From: Hofstenia miamia
Taxonomy: Eukaryota; Xenacoelomorpha; Acoela
Direction of reading: 5' to 3'
Assembly (NCBI GenBank): GCA_004352715.1
Contig: SCFE01000016.1
Location: 2,325,331-2,389,330 of the forward strand
DNA: 64,000 nucleotides
Of this stretch, positions 24,901 through 35,500 are shown in pieces. How positions within the stretch are numbered: position 1 is the first letter of the stretch; every line of letters begins with the position of its first letter. Position numbers and translations under genes: made by a program. Under the pieces are notes generated by a model. That model ran no database searches. It saw nothing but the letters and a program-made list of their open reading frames with translations, and was not told the origin of the DNA.

Positions 24901-25744
24901 TATGCGTTTTAAGATAATCATGCAATGTTTTAGGATATAAAATTACGATTTTGTATTGAAGAACTTATAATAAAACACGATATTATTGTAAAGAATTTAT
25001 TGTTCTATCAACTAAATGCAATGTTACCATTAAATTGTAAACATTTTAATGAAAAATTCAAATTCGCTTCCATTTTACGATATTCATAAAAATTGCTTTA
25101 TTAAACATTAACACTTCTGTTAAGTCCTTGCAAGTGCGTATAGTTCTTAGAAAGTAAGTGTATATTTTGCGATTAAAGTTTTTGACGCCATAGTTAACAT
25201 GGGGAATTTAGCTTAGCATAATGAATAAACTTGCAAATATAATACAAAATAATTCCAAACATTAAATAGAATTTGCTCCGCCTCGATGAAAATTGAAAAA
25301 TGGCTCATGGTTCCGTCCTATGTTATCGGTATCGCAGGCCACGAATTTAAAAGCTGACATTGTTAGTAAAAATATTTGGTGTAAGAATTTTTGCAAATGA
25401 TTTGGAGTCATTGGGCCTCTTTGTTAATGGATATACTACAAATACATCTATGACTCGGTGGTGTTTTGCTGTGGCTGTTGTGTGAAAAACACGCTAAACA
25501 ATGTCATTGCTAAGTCCCTAAACCATGTCATTGCTAAGTTTGTATTCCTTCTCTCATTGTTCCATTTTACTGCCCGAATACTGCGCAATTGATCTTTAAA
25601 AGTTGAATCAAGAATTTAAAAATTTTAAGTCTGTCGACATCACACTGCTTGCAGTAATAAGTAATTTTATTGAATTTTTTTTTATGGAATTCTGACTGTA
25701 TTTTACATAAACATAATGTCACGAAACTCGAATGCATGTCTAAC
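21910..25744. other. Long AT-rich intergenic stretch
   Basis: Almost 4 kb with no coding frame worth naming, no RNA gene and no clear transposon. A segment near 24630-24800 (CCGTACTTGTTCCGTACAG, then CATACATCGATTTCTAGTAA, then GAATTGAATACTGA) has a diverged counterpart near 33130-33220 (GTACATCGATTCCTATCACG, then GTTGAATACTGA), suggesting an old dispersed repeat. Confidence 0.45.
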
Positions 25745-25881
25745 AAGCTTTATCCCATCAAAATGGAGCTAACATCTTCATTTTTGTAAAATAAATATTT
25801 GAACAGATATCGTTAACAAGCACATAAGACTTATCTAAATCATTGTCATCTCATTAGTCAGTTAGATTTCTACTTAGTCAG
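25745..25881 (+). repeat. Shared 5' flank of methyltransferase gene
   Basis: Matches the flank of the reverse-strand pseudogene (9606-9740) over about 130 bases: CATTTTTGTAAAATAAATAT, then GTTAACAAGCACATAAG, then CAGTTAGATTTC. No TATA box at a convincing distance was seen. TTCTACTTAG|TCAG directly before the ATG resembles a 3' splice site, so a 5' UTR intron or trans-splicing is possible. Confidence 0.6.
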
Positions 25882-26751
25882 ATGAAACTAGTTGAATATA
25901 AAGAAAAGCATGATAATTACAGGAAGTATTTCGATCCTGAAAATTACTTAACTACATGGAATGGGCTAATTCCCAATCATATCCCTGATAGCTGCCTATG
26001 CAGGGAAAGCTGCATTATGAGAATTGGTATCAAAGCAATGATTGACAGCCTTAAGTGCATTAATAAAGGAAATGGCAAAATTAAGCTACATGATTTAGGC
26101 TGTGGGCCTAATCTCGTAAATATGCTTTGTGCAGCAAGACTTGATGATGTTTACCATATTGACGCGAGTGAATTTCTTCAGGAAAATCGTCAATTTCTCT
26201 TAAATTCCTTGACTAATTTTGAAGAAAAGAAAGAATATTTTGATGGAATGATTGAATGTCTGAACTCCTTTCACGACAGTCTTATGCAGTACAGCACTAC
26301 GAGGAATTTTTCAGCTTTAAGAAGAAAATTTCAAGGTGTTTTCGAGTGTGACATGAGTCAAAGTGATATTTTCTGCGGCTTTTTTATTGAGTTAGAATCA
26401 TATGATGCGGTTCTGTGTACATGGACTTTGGTCGAGGGATGTCCAAAGGAAGAGTATTTTGTTAATTCAATTAAGACAGTGAATCGTATGCTAAAAATTG
26501 GTGGGTTGTTCTTCATATCTACAGAAGGTATGCAATCCCGATGGTCTCCAAATAAAGATCATATTCAAATTCAAACGCTTTCGATTTCCTTGGACTTTTG
26601 CAAAAATACTTTGATACAGAATGGGTTTAAAATTGTAAGCTTTCAACAACATTCAGTTGGATCAACTGAAATGTTTGAAATATGTGATATGACGCACGTG
26701 GCATTCATCAGTGCTACAAAAATCGAATGTGTGACAAGGTCAAATTACTAA
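25882..26751 (+). CDS. NNMT/PNMT/TEMT-family SAM-dependent N-methyltransferase
   Basis: An uninterrupted 289-codon frame, close to the usual 260-290 residues of the family. It starts at the ATG matched in all three local copies (KLVEYKEKHDNYRKYFDPENYL; the Y-x5-F/Y-x-P-x2-YL start is typical). SAM-binding motif I is KLHDLGCGPNLVNM (about residue 70), followed by the acidic loop HIDASEFLQENR (about 95). FECDMSQSDIF (about 155), then DAVLCTWTLVEG (about 175) and MLKIGGLFFIS (about 208) complete the Rossmann-like methyltransferase fold. The C-terminus has DMTHVAFISA. Such enzymes move a methyl group from SAM to a small amine (nicotinamide, phenylethanolamine, indolamines) in the cytosol; the substrate here cannot be read from sequence. 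Intronless. A candidate AATAAA lies at 27126. Likely the working member of the local family. Confidence 0.9.
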   Translation: MKLVEYKEKHDNYRKYFDPENYLTTWNGLIPNHIPDSCLCRESCIMRIGIKAMIDSLKCINKGNGKIKLHDLGCGPNLVNMLCAARLDDVYHIDASEFLQENRQFLLNSLTNFEEKKEYFDGMIECLNSFHDSLMQYSTTRNFSALRRKFQGVFECDMSQSDIFCGFFIELESYDAVLCTWTLVEGCPKEEYFVNSIKTVNRMLKIGGLFFISTEGMQSRWSPNKDHIQIQTLSISLDFCKNTLIQNGFKIVSFQQHSVGSTEMFEICDMTHVAFISATKIECVTRSNY

Positions 26752-27369
26752 TTGTTTTCATTTTCAATTTTTAAATGATATTACATTTGATGATATTTGC
26801 AAACGCATTTTTCTACTTTGTTTATATAGCTAATTTTTGTGTGAAGATTTTTTTATCGGTCTAATTAATTGATGTAAAGACGGAAAGTTTTGTCATTCCA
26901 CATATTCCAAACTTTGCTTGATGATATAGTCTGGAATATATGTCATTAGGAAGAATTTTGTTCTTAAAATTGATAAATTCGTTACTGAAATATATAATCT
27001 TTACATTTATTTTGGTCTTGATATGGAATATATAAGACAACGTTTTATATTTTATGTTTCAATTGATTTTAATAGAATATTCGCACATTTAACACTGCTT
27101 ATTCTTCAAATTCGTTGAAACATAGAATAAAAAAGGAGGCCATAAACACATCGTTCTGGTACTCTAGATGTAACGGATTACGCGCTCAATTGATTTTGGT
27201 AAGCAGAAAATATTACTTTCAGGGTTTCTATTTCTATTTCTTTAAAATTTAAAATTTTCTAATTACTTACTTTGAATTAGTATATAATATACTATTAAAC
27301 TATGAATTTGTCAAATAACCATGACAGAACCAGACAATATTAGGTCCGTGAATAGACACCTCCTGAAAT
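26752..27369. other. 3' flank of methyltransferase gene
   Basis: Presumed 3' UTR and intergenic DNA. An AATAAA-like polyadenylation signal is at 27126-27131. ATATTCCAAACTTTG (about 26901) and its rough inverted partner AGTCTGGAATAT (about 26929) could form a hairpin. No other gene seen. Confidence 0.4.
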
Positions 27370-27575
27370 TCAACTCGAGGTTAAGGTTTTTAACCAAGAT
27401 CAAGCTCAAGATTTGTAAGCAAGGTCAAGCTCAAGATTTGTAAGCAAGGTCAAGCTCAAGATTTGTAAGCAAGGTCAAGCTCAAGATTTGTAAGCAAGGT
27501 CAAGCTCAAGATTTGTAAGCAAGGTCGAGCTCAAGGTTATTAATCAAGGTTGAGCGCGAGGTTTTTAATCAAGGG
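27370..27575 (+). repeat. 25-bp tandem repeat, about 7 units
   Basis: The unit is GCAAGGTCAAGCTCAAGATT plus TGTAA. Four central units (27419-27518) are identical, and the outer ones diverge (GTCGAGCTCAAGG, GTTGAGCGCGAGG), as expected of a minisatellite homogenised at its centre. The unit length is not a multiple of three and no frame stays open. Confidence 0.95.
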
Positions 27576-27682
27576 TATAAAACGCTTTATTGTTTATTGG
27601 GTAGGATGCCTAATAGTGACATGGCTTTTTAAAACTGCATAATTGCATAGAGAACACGCTAATTGTAAATGGCCTGCGGAAA

Positions 27683-28831
27683 CAGGGCTGCGAGCCGTCG
27701 GGGCAACCTGCAGGTTGGGTTGGGTCAAATGGTATTTGGACCTGCAAATGTATCATTTAACCTTAACCTGACTGAGAGGACATATATGTCCACTACTGTT
27801 TAAACTTTAATTTTTCATGAATATTATTGTTATTGTGTAATGTTAGGTGAATACTACCGAATTCTTCCCATTTCAGTGAATTTGGTTATAGCTATTGCGG
27901 ATTTCTTCAAATTATTCAAAGAGGTCTTCAATCAGTTGGAGAAGGCTTCAGTACAGAGTCTTCAATACAATGTTCCCACTTCTATCTAATAAGAGACTCT
28001 TTTTGTCGTCAATTAGACACCGATCCTGACGTTGTAAGACAACTCAAAAAGCAAATCGTAATAAGATTGGATGCTAAATATTGATCGTCAACAGCGTCGA
28101 TGCACTTTCTTCCCATGGTGATGAACCCAATGTTTTTTCAAATGTCGTTTGTTACTTCTCTCGAAGTATATCGTCATTTTGCCGTGATCAATGCTAGAGA
28201 AAGTATTGGTTTTTCTTGTTTTTGCTTGGAGCAACGAGTCCAAATACAACCGCGCATGTTCCACGCACAAAGGTAATGAAATAGTCAAATGGTGATCCCT
28301 TTGATACCATGCGTCCTTCGAGCTGTGCATCCGAGCCCAAGCGTCAGTCCTTACAAGATACCGCTATGCAAGAATTTGAATAATATCTGGAGACTTACGA
28401 CAACTTGAAGTTGGAAGTGCAATCCAAGGACCTACTGAAATTCTGGAAACGTCACCATCTCTCTTTTCCTCTTTTGCATTTCATAGCCAGAAAAGTCTAC
28501 GTTATTCCTGCAGCCGAAGCAGAGAGCGAGAGGCACTACTTTACTGTTGGCCGTGGTATTACTGCTGATCGGCACTGCCTAAGTTCTGAGTCAGTCAAAT
28601 GTTGCGTGGTTCTGAAGGAGGCCATGAAGAACAATTTGTATAAGTAATATGGCACCTTTTAGATTTGTTATATTTGGGCTTTGTTGTATTTGTTATATTT
28701 TTGCAGAAACAAACTGCAGGTCGAGAAATTAATAATCTTGACCTGCAGGTGAACTTGCAAGTTGCGTCGACTCAAGCGAAAAGTGTGCAGGTCGGGTCGA
28801 GTTGGCGGAAACCCCGACCGGTTACACCCTG
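27683..28831 (+). mobile_element. hAT-superfamily DNA transposon, deleted copy
   Basis: The left end CAGGGCTGCGAGCCGTCGGG and the reverse complement of the right end, CAGGGTGTAACCGGTCGGGG, form imperfect terminal inverted repeats of hAT type. They are flanked by the 8-bp near-duplications TGCGGAAA and TGTGGAAG (6 of 8 match), the target-site length of hAT elements. Subterminal CCTGCAGGT and GGGTTGGGTC/GGTCGGGTCG motifs occur at both ends. At 1149 bp it is too short for a full transposase, so it is an internally deleted, immobile copy. Confidence 0.8.
27900..28646 (+). pseudogene. hAT transposase C-terminal relic
   Basis: The last 80 codons (28405-28646) are the hATC dimerisation domain: DLLKFWKRHHLSFPLLHFIA, ARKVYVIPAAEAESERHYF and a closing CCVVLKEAMKNNL. 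The pattern is W-x6-FP-L-x4-A-x5-P-x5-ER. Upstream at about 28035, VVRQLKKQIVIRLDAKY resembles the segment before the catalytic insertion domain, but frameshifts and stops follow. The N-terminal BED finger and the catalytic D residues are missing. Confidence 0.85.
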
Positions 28832-30240
28832 TGTGGAAGATTTGAATTAAACTTTAATGTAATATTTGTATCGTTTTGAATCAATTAAGTTTAATTTGTA
28901 GGCCTTGCTATGTACAGCACACTGTGAAGTACACACTTATAATAAATTTCTGTATAAGTCCTAGACATTAATACATTAATTCCCTCATGTGGCCCTGGTG
29001 CCCTGAGACTTGTAGGAATAATCTCATAGCAGAGAGGTTTCAGGCTAAGAAATGTCTCAACCCAATCATTGGATACAACAAATAATAAAATATTAATATC
29101 AATTGGTAAAGAAGAAATTTCACACAGAAGATAATTTGAATTCTTAGTCTTAATTAGAATGAAACTTTTCAACTGGGTCCTCATAAGATTGATAAACTCA
29201 TCGCAATATCCTGTCACGTCAAGTGTCCAGAAAGAAGCGGATCATCTTCTGAAATCAGTTACAAGCAACAACATCAAATTCCCATTGCTAGAGTCTCAAA
29301 ATTTCGCATTTGAGCCAAACGCCAAACTTCGCGTTTTTAGAAATTACTCAAATCATCTTTGTTTGCAATACAGAGGATATTTAATGCAAATCTATGTTCT
29401 GTAAACTGTTCATGACTACCGATTGTTTATAGGAAACCATTCTTCAAATCCACTACATGCCAACGCTGTTTTACTTTCGTGATTAAATTGACAGCAAACA
29501 AAACAGTATAGACGAACTTTTGATAGAGAATATAGTAACCAATATCTCTGTTAAATCTAACCAAATAGAGAAAGCTTTTCGGAATGCATTTTCTAAAGTC
29601 ATTCAGCCTCCTGTTGTTCTAGAAACTTTATGAAGAGTTTGTTCAAGTATTCCATCACAATTTCTGCATGATTGTAGGCCGCTTTGCATCCAATAACAAA
29701 AGAACTCACTGGAAACTTTCTATAGTATTGGATCACGTGTTTAAAAAAATGCCTGAAATGATGATTCGTGAAAGCACTTTTCTGCACCAGTTGCTGACCT
29801 TTATGGACAAGCAAACTAATCCTGAAATTGAATGACAAAAACTATTTATAATTATCATAATAGAAACTAATGAGAATTTTGGGGCCCTGGTACAGGTACG
29901 CCAAGTGCGGCATGGTTAGCACGTCATTGGTCCTAGAAGTATACATAATTTGAACGTCCATTGATCGCGTTGCCCCCGTCGAGTTGTGTCTCGATTACTC
30001 ACTTGTAGATCATGTTCCATATAGATGCTTGAATATTTTTGTTGACTCTCGTCAAGGCCTACTGCTAGCAGCATTTGATGGAAGAATAATTCGTGGAAAT
30101 TAAATGCAAAAATTAGTAATTGCAAACATCTCTACATTTTTTGAAGCATCTTGCTTTAAAAACAACTGTATAAAAAATAACAATTTATGCCATTCCTAAA
30201 CCAAAAAAATCAATTATTTGGCCTACATTTAACCTTAAGC
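28832..30240. other. Intergenic, several unassigned reverse frames
   Basis: Reverse frames at 29217-28891 (108 codons), 29838-29599 and 30125-29916 are longer than usual for this AT-rich DNA, but I recognise no motif and cannot join them into a gene. They could be exons or relics of an unknown repeat. Confidence 0.3.
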
Positions 30241-30490
30241 AGCCTGGCGCCTTTTGAACGGACAAACCGCTTTTCCAAATTTACAAATAATTTTCTCCAA
30301 GCCTATTTCCACATTTGAAAATCTTGGGGCATTGAGAGGTCTATTGGAGAATATACATTAATGCAATGTTGAAAATTTCTATTAAAGCTTATTGCTGTGG
30401 CAGAGGTTGTTGAAAGGATTAACAAGTTCTTTTTGAAAATTTCAAATTTTTGAAAAGATTTACATTCTCTCCATACCTACTGTTCATGTG

Positions 30491-31030
30491 TTAGGTTGGT
30501 GCAAAAGTAATGTCCGATTTAAAGATTTTAGCTAAAACAGTGACAATGTAAATATTTATTCAGTAGCACACTCAATTTCTTTCAATGACTTCGCTCTACC
30601 TTTCAACAAGCTTAAAAATGCCTCGTTTATAAAATTCTGTAGGCTTAGAATGAAAAAATAAATTCAACTCTTTAATCTCTTCTCTTGTTGTGAACCTAAG
30701 TCCTCTAAACTGTTTTTGGACGACCTTTCTTTGGCTCATCTTTTAAGGTAAATCACCACTTCGAAAACGGGAAAAGCAGCTCCTGCAATTTCTTCATTAA
30801 TATGAAATCCCATAAGTCTTCTGAGTAAATCTTGTTGCCTCACACCTTTATGAAACTCGCATAGAAGATCATTCCTTAAATGATCTTTATTTAGGACAAA
30901 CATGGATGCTAAAATTAATTTAAAATATGAATATATTTTAATTTAATAAAAGAAGTAATTTACACTAATTGACAAATCAAATTTTAAATATCTGTTATAA
31001 AAATCGGACATAACTTTTGCACCAACCTGA
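30491..31030 (-). mobile_element. mariner-type transposon, 540-bp internally deleted copy
   Basis: The left terminus TTAGGTTGGTGCAAAAGTAA and the right terminus (reverse complement TCAGGTTGGTGCAAAAGTTA) are near-perfect inverted repeats of about 29 bp, both running into TGTCCGAT, and are characteristic of mariner. The right side is followed by TA and the left is preceded by TG. The empty relative at 35.4 kb shows CATGTA at this point, supporting a TA target. A full mariner is about 1.3 kb, so some 750 bp are gone. Confidence 0.92.
30545..30903 (-). pseudogene. mariner transposase, N- and C-terminal ends only
   Basis: The reverse strand begins MFVLNKDHLRNDLLCEFHKG (ATG at 30903), matching the first helix-turn-helix of mariner transposases, and shortly reaches EPKKGRPKTV, the GRP linker motif. 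It then jumps to the extreme C-terminus, KPTEFYKRGIFKLVER. The whole DD34D catalytic core is deleted, and frameshifts and stops are present. Confidence 0.85.
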
Positions 31031-31150
31031 TATTTTGAAGGTTTTGGGCCCATGGAGGCAACAGGGAACTGTGACTGTTTCTTGATGTGTGCAAAAATAT
31101 TGCAAACCCATTGAAGGGTGTCGTGCGCAAAGTCAGAGATCGTGGGGCCG

Positions 31151-31613
31151 AAGACTATAAGCTACAAGCATTTAAAAATTTTTATAGAATTATGAAATTT
31201 TTTCAAAAATCCCTAGGCTTTTTAAGATTAAGCAACATATTAAAGAGTTTAAGGGTTGACTGTTAAATGCATATATCTAAGCTTTCAATTTTAAGATGCT
31301 GCGCTTCTAATAGGCATTTAATTACCTTTATAAGGCAAGAATTTGGTCGACGACCAACTTGGTTTAAAGCAAATGCTGCGTTCCTTATATTGAATACCGT
31401 GTGAATTTTTGTAATAATTTCGGCTTTTAAATTGCCAAGCGGTCATTAAAGTGGGAAAAGAGATAAATGAAATATTTGCTTTTATATACACATATATAGA
31501 AATCGCCATTTTTCTAAATCAAATATTCAAAGAGATATTGTAAATCAATTTCAGCATTTTTATCTTAAGTATTTTATTTCTATCAATAAGTTAGATATTT
31601 GCTGCATTCTCAC
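31151..31613. other. Upstream of third methyltransferase copy
   Basis: AT-rich flank. Unlike the other two copies, the conserved GTTAACAAGC flank is not obvious here. AAGTTAG lies about 20 bases before the start codon and could be an acceptor site. Confidence 0.35.
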
Positions 31614-32450
31614 ATGACTCTAGTTAATTATAAGGAAAAACATGACAATTACAAGATGTTTTTTAAACCTGAATATTACCTGACTAGTTGGAGTGGACTT
31701 GTACCCAATCATATTCCCGACAGCATGCTACTGGAAGAACAACGAATTTTGCGCGTCAACATCAAAGTGGTGATTGAAAATCTTAATCAGATTAAAAAAG
31801 AAAATCGCAAAATTAAGCTTCATGATTTAGGCTGCGGACCAAATCTTGTAAACATGCTTTGCGCAGCTAGACTAGAAGAAGTTTACCACATTGATGCAAG
31901 TGAATTTCTTTTTGAAAATCGCGAAGCTCTTCTGAAATCCTTGACAAACTTTTAAGAAAATATGATCTATTTTGATGCTATGACAGAAAGTTTGAATTCC
32001 TTTTATGAAAAACAGATGCAATGCAGTGCTACTATAAACTTTCGCATGTTAAAAACTAAATTCCATGGAATTTTTACCTGCGATATGAGTCTTAATGACA
32101 TCTTCTGCGGTTTTCCTATTGAGCTTCAGTCATATGATGCGGTTTTGTGTACGTGGACACTCGTTGAGGGATGTCCCAATGAAGAATGTTTTTCTAATAC
32201 AATACGGACTGTTAATCGAATGCTGAAGGTAGGAGGCTCATTTTTCATATCTACAGAAATAATGCAGTCGTTTTGGTCTCCTGGTAAAGATTCGGTTAAA
32301 GTTCAAACACTTCCAATTTCAACGAGTTTTTGCATAAATACTTTAATCGAGGCCGGATTTCAAGTAAAAAGTTTCAGCACTGATGCTGCAAATCCAACTG
32401 ACCTCTGTGATGCTGAATATGCAGCATTCCTTAGGGCTGTAAAACTATAA
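31614..32450 (+). pseudogene. NNMT/PNMT/TEMT-family methyltransferase with one nonsense codon
   Basis: A single frame runs from ATG (31614) to a normal stop (32450), 278 codons, except for TAA at 31953-31955 (codon 114). There the intact paralogue has GAA in NFEEKK, so one G-to-T change explains the stop. All motifs are kept: YKEHKDNY-like start, DLGCGPNLVNM, HIDASEF, FTCDMSLNDIF, DAVLCTWTLVEG and MLKVGGSFFIS, then AEYAAFLRA. No frameshift or other stop is present, in contrast to the 9-kb copy. It is either a very young pseudogene, a null allele or a base error; if the last, it is a second working enzyme. An alternative in-frame upstream start (TTG at 31599) is unlikely. Confidence 0.85.
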
Positions 32451-35179
32451 CTTTTGATTTACATTTCATTGCTGTATAGTCCTAAATTGTTGCTAGAATT
32501 ATATTTATTTCGATGTAAATTTGTAATTGATATTTTATTTAAAATTTTGCCAGTAATTTCTTTCTGAAAAGTGCATTTAAGAGATTTCCTCTTTGCGGAT
32601 ACTGTTTACTCAAACAATTTGAATAATGTCAATATAAATTGAAAGAATCGTATATTTGTTAAAAACATTACCAATACACCTAGAAATTGAATTACTTTAA
32701 CAAGATAACAAAATTTGACACAGAAATTTGCCTCTAATTTGTTAGAGGAAGAAAAACCTGATGTTTTTTTGCTTCTGTTTTGTAGGCTTGACAACCCTTT
32801 ACATACTTTAGACTTTCTTTGAAAATAGGCCCTCTAAACCCTATTATGCAAATGTCGCTTCAGGTTCCTTGATTGAAAGCTACACGCATAGATTTTGGAT
32901 ATCTCTCTTAGTTTAAAAGTCTAGTGCACCAAAATTTTTTGAAGAGATTTTCACTGAACTTAAATTTTCTAGGGAATTTAGGGATTTTAATGAATTATTA
33001 AGCATTCCTTATTTTCGTTTAATTTACACTCGTTTATTAAAAAAATATCAATCATAAAAACTAATTCCTTCAAAAAAAACCATTTACGATTTACCATCCA
33101 TTTCCATTCATATTCGAGGCCCGTGAGGTTTAGTCACGGATCCGTACATCGATTCCTATCACGTACTGTAAAAATTGTGCATTATTAATCAAGTTGAATA
33201 CTGAATGGTGATATCTCGTGGCATATTTTAGTTTAAAGAATATAATATAATTGCAAATATAATGTAATGTAATAACAAATATAAAATTACTGCGGTCCTG
33301 CACTGTCCCGTACCTGTCTCCCTTGATTTTAGTCTGCAGTCATTTGGGTCATATCTACTCATTAATTTGATTGTTGCAAACATTATTTTGCAGCATAAAT
33401 CAATTTAGCGCTTTGGACCGATTTCAAGTTGATCCACGAAAGCGTTTATTATAAATTGTATATATGAAAGAATAACCAGAAAAAAAATCAGCAAAGCGGC
33501 ACGTACTGAAGATCGCCAAGGAATTAGTGGACATGGTCGTTCACAATATAAGGGAGAAAACACTTCATGAAAGCACAAAAAAAATTTGTTGAATTGGCAA
33601 CTGGACAACTATTCAGCTTTCATCAAATCGATGAACACACAATAACTCTTTCTCGTAATTTGAGATAGACAAATCTGTGGGCTAGAGGGGCTCAACTTTC
33701 CCCTCCACTGTTTTTTGAAAACTTAAATTCTTGTATGTGAAGTTATCAAGGTTTTTAGCAGCATGTTTAAACCTTGCCGTTCTCTTAGCACATAAAACTA
33801 ATTGTTATATAATTTTTATTATAATTACTGTTGTAAGTTAATCTAAAAACCTTCCAGATTATTATGTTAGCAAATCACAAATGAGATTTTACAAGAAAAA
33901 ATTGTTGAACTTTCATATGTCAATATTTCATTTTATAACCAAATAAAATCTATTGACTGAAATTTTGAGCTTTTCCTGCAAAGCAAGAAAAGACCAATAA
34001 ATACTGAACGTTTCTTACCAAAATTTAATTATTAAATAATCTAAATTTTCCAAAACAAAACTTTTGCCATTAGCACATCAAGCAAATGTATTACATTCAT
34101 TCATATTTGAAGAAAGCAACTAGCAATTAAGTTTTTTCTGAAAGAGGGCTGCCCCTAATGATAAGTCGTTAACCAAAAAAAAACTGTAAACTTGATTAGA
34201 AACCAACAATATTTTAGCATGTATGAATTTTTGTAATTCCCGAATTTGGTAAAATTTTGACTGATGACAAATGCTGCAAAAGTTTCTAATTATTTATTGA
34301 AAGTGATTATTTACAAATATTTATTTCTTTGACCTTGACAATAAGTGTCAACATACTTGCATATTTAGCACAATGCTGCAAACAACGTTTTTTCCCAGAT
34401 TGTTCGCAAGAAATTGTTTCTGATGTAATGTGATCGTTTTTTGAGAACATATTCTGCGTACATGTATTATTAAATTGATATTTAAAATAGTTACTAGTAC
34501 CTTGACCAACGAAATATTTTTTAAAAAAATGTTAAATATGGAAATTTTGCTAGTTTAAAAAGAAACGTTCGTGACTGAAAAATTTCACCAATCTACGCAA
34601 AGTTTCTTTAAACAGCTTGTGGTTTTATTAAAAGGAAAAGCCGTTTTTCCCAAACTTTCAAAAACTTTTCTGCAAATTCGCAAATTGTTGGTGAATATGC
34701 ATTCGTGAAATGAAGAAAATTTATACAAAATTGCATAGCAGTATTTGAAAACATTAATTATTTTTTGATGAAAATTCCGATTTCTAGAAATTCATTTAAA
34801 TTATCCTTATAATTAAGGCATAGATAATGATGACTTCCAAATCCAATGGGTTTCATCTATATCAAATATTTATTCTTTCCTGTGTATATTTATAGTTTTG
34901 TAAATAATTGTATATATGTTTATATTGTACAGATTTTGCAAAATTTGTAAAATGCGCAGGTGAATGTACATATCAGATAAATAAAAGCTATTGAAGAAGA
35001 ATTTTCACGATTAGCCTGTTCAAGCCTTATTATGGATCGCTCTGGTATCCTGGTAGCTATAACGGCCCTGGGCAGAGCAGAATTTTTAAATGTAAATGAA
35101 AAAAATGACATTTTTCTATTGTATTACTTTCAGATTTTAAAAAAATCCGGGGTAATTTAGTCTAAAAGAACCTCGTGTT
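32451..35179. other. AT-rich intergenic stretch
   Basis: No supported gene. Weak dispersed-repeat similarity occurs at 33130-33220 (to 24.7 kb) and at 34600-34800 (to 30.3 and 35.2 kb). Reverse frames at 33405-33608 and 34920-35111 have no recognisable motif. Confidence 0.45.
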
Positions 35180-35500
35180 GTTTTACACATTTTCAAAGAA
35201 TATTCTCCAAGCTTATTAAGAAATTGGGAAATCATGAGCCATGGACTCATCTATTAGAGAATCTTGAAAATGTATACCATGGCGTATAACTGTGGTTGAA
35301 GTACTTGAAAAATTGATTTTTTTCTTTGAACATTTCGATTTTTTAGAGAAAAAGAATTATATACATATCATACAAAGCATTCATGTAAGGCTTAGAACAC
35401 ACCGAACATCATCTGTTTCTCTATATGTAGATAGACCTCCCAAGAGTTTCAAAGTGCCCTGCGCAAAGTCAGATGTAGCGATGTCAATTAAAAGGAGTTG
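35180..35500 (+). repeat. Dispersed non-coding repeat, copy without the mariner
   Basis: Matches the flanks of the mariner at 30491-31030. TTCTCCAAGCTTATTAAG, TCTATTAGAGAATCTTGAAA, GCATTCATGTAAGGCTTAG and CTGCGCAAAGTCAGATGTAG follow in the same order, giving an empty-site comparison. Short frames are chance. Confidence 0.65.

Larger units (their letters stand above)
30241..31150 (+). repeat. Dispersed non-coding repeat, copy split by a mariner
   Basis: Sequence on both sides of the mariner matches one continuous stretch at about 35180-35490. TTCTCCAAGCCTAT, TCTATTGGAGAAT and CTGTTCATG lie on the left; TTTTGAAGG and GCGCAAAGTCAGAGAT on the right. A third, more diverged relative lies near 34630-34790. 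No coding content. Confidence 0.65.

Noticed and set aside
27370-27575. CRISPR array
   Set aside because: Repeats are contiguous 25-bp units with no spacers, in a eukaryotic context; a minisatellite.
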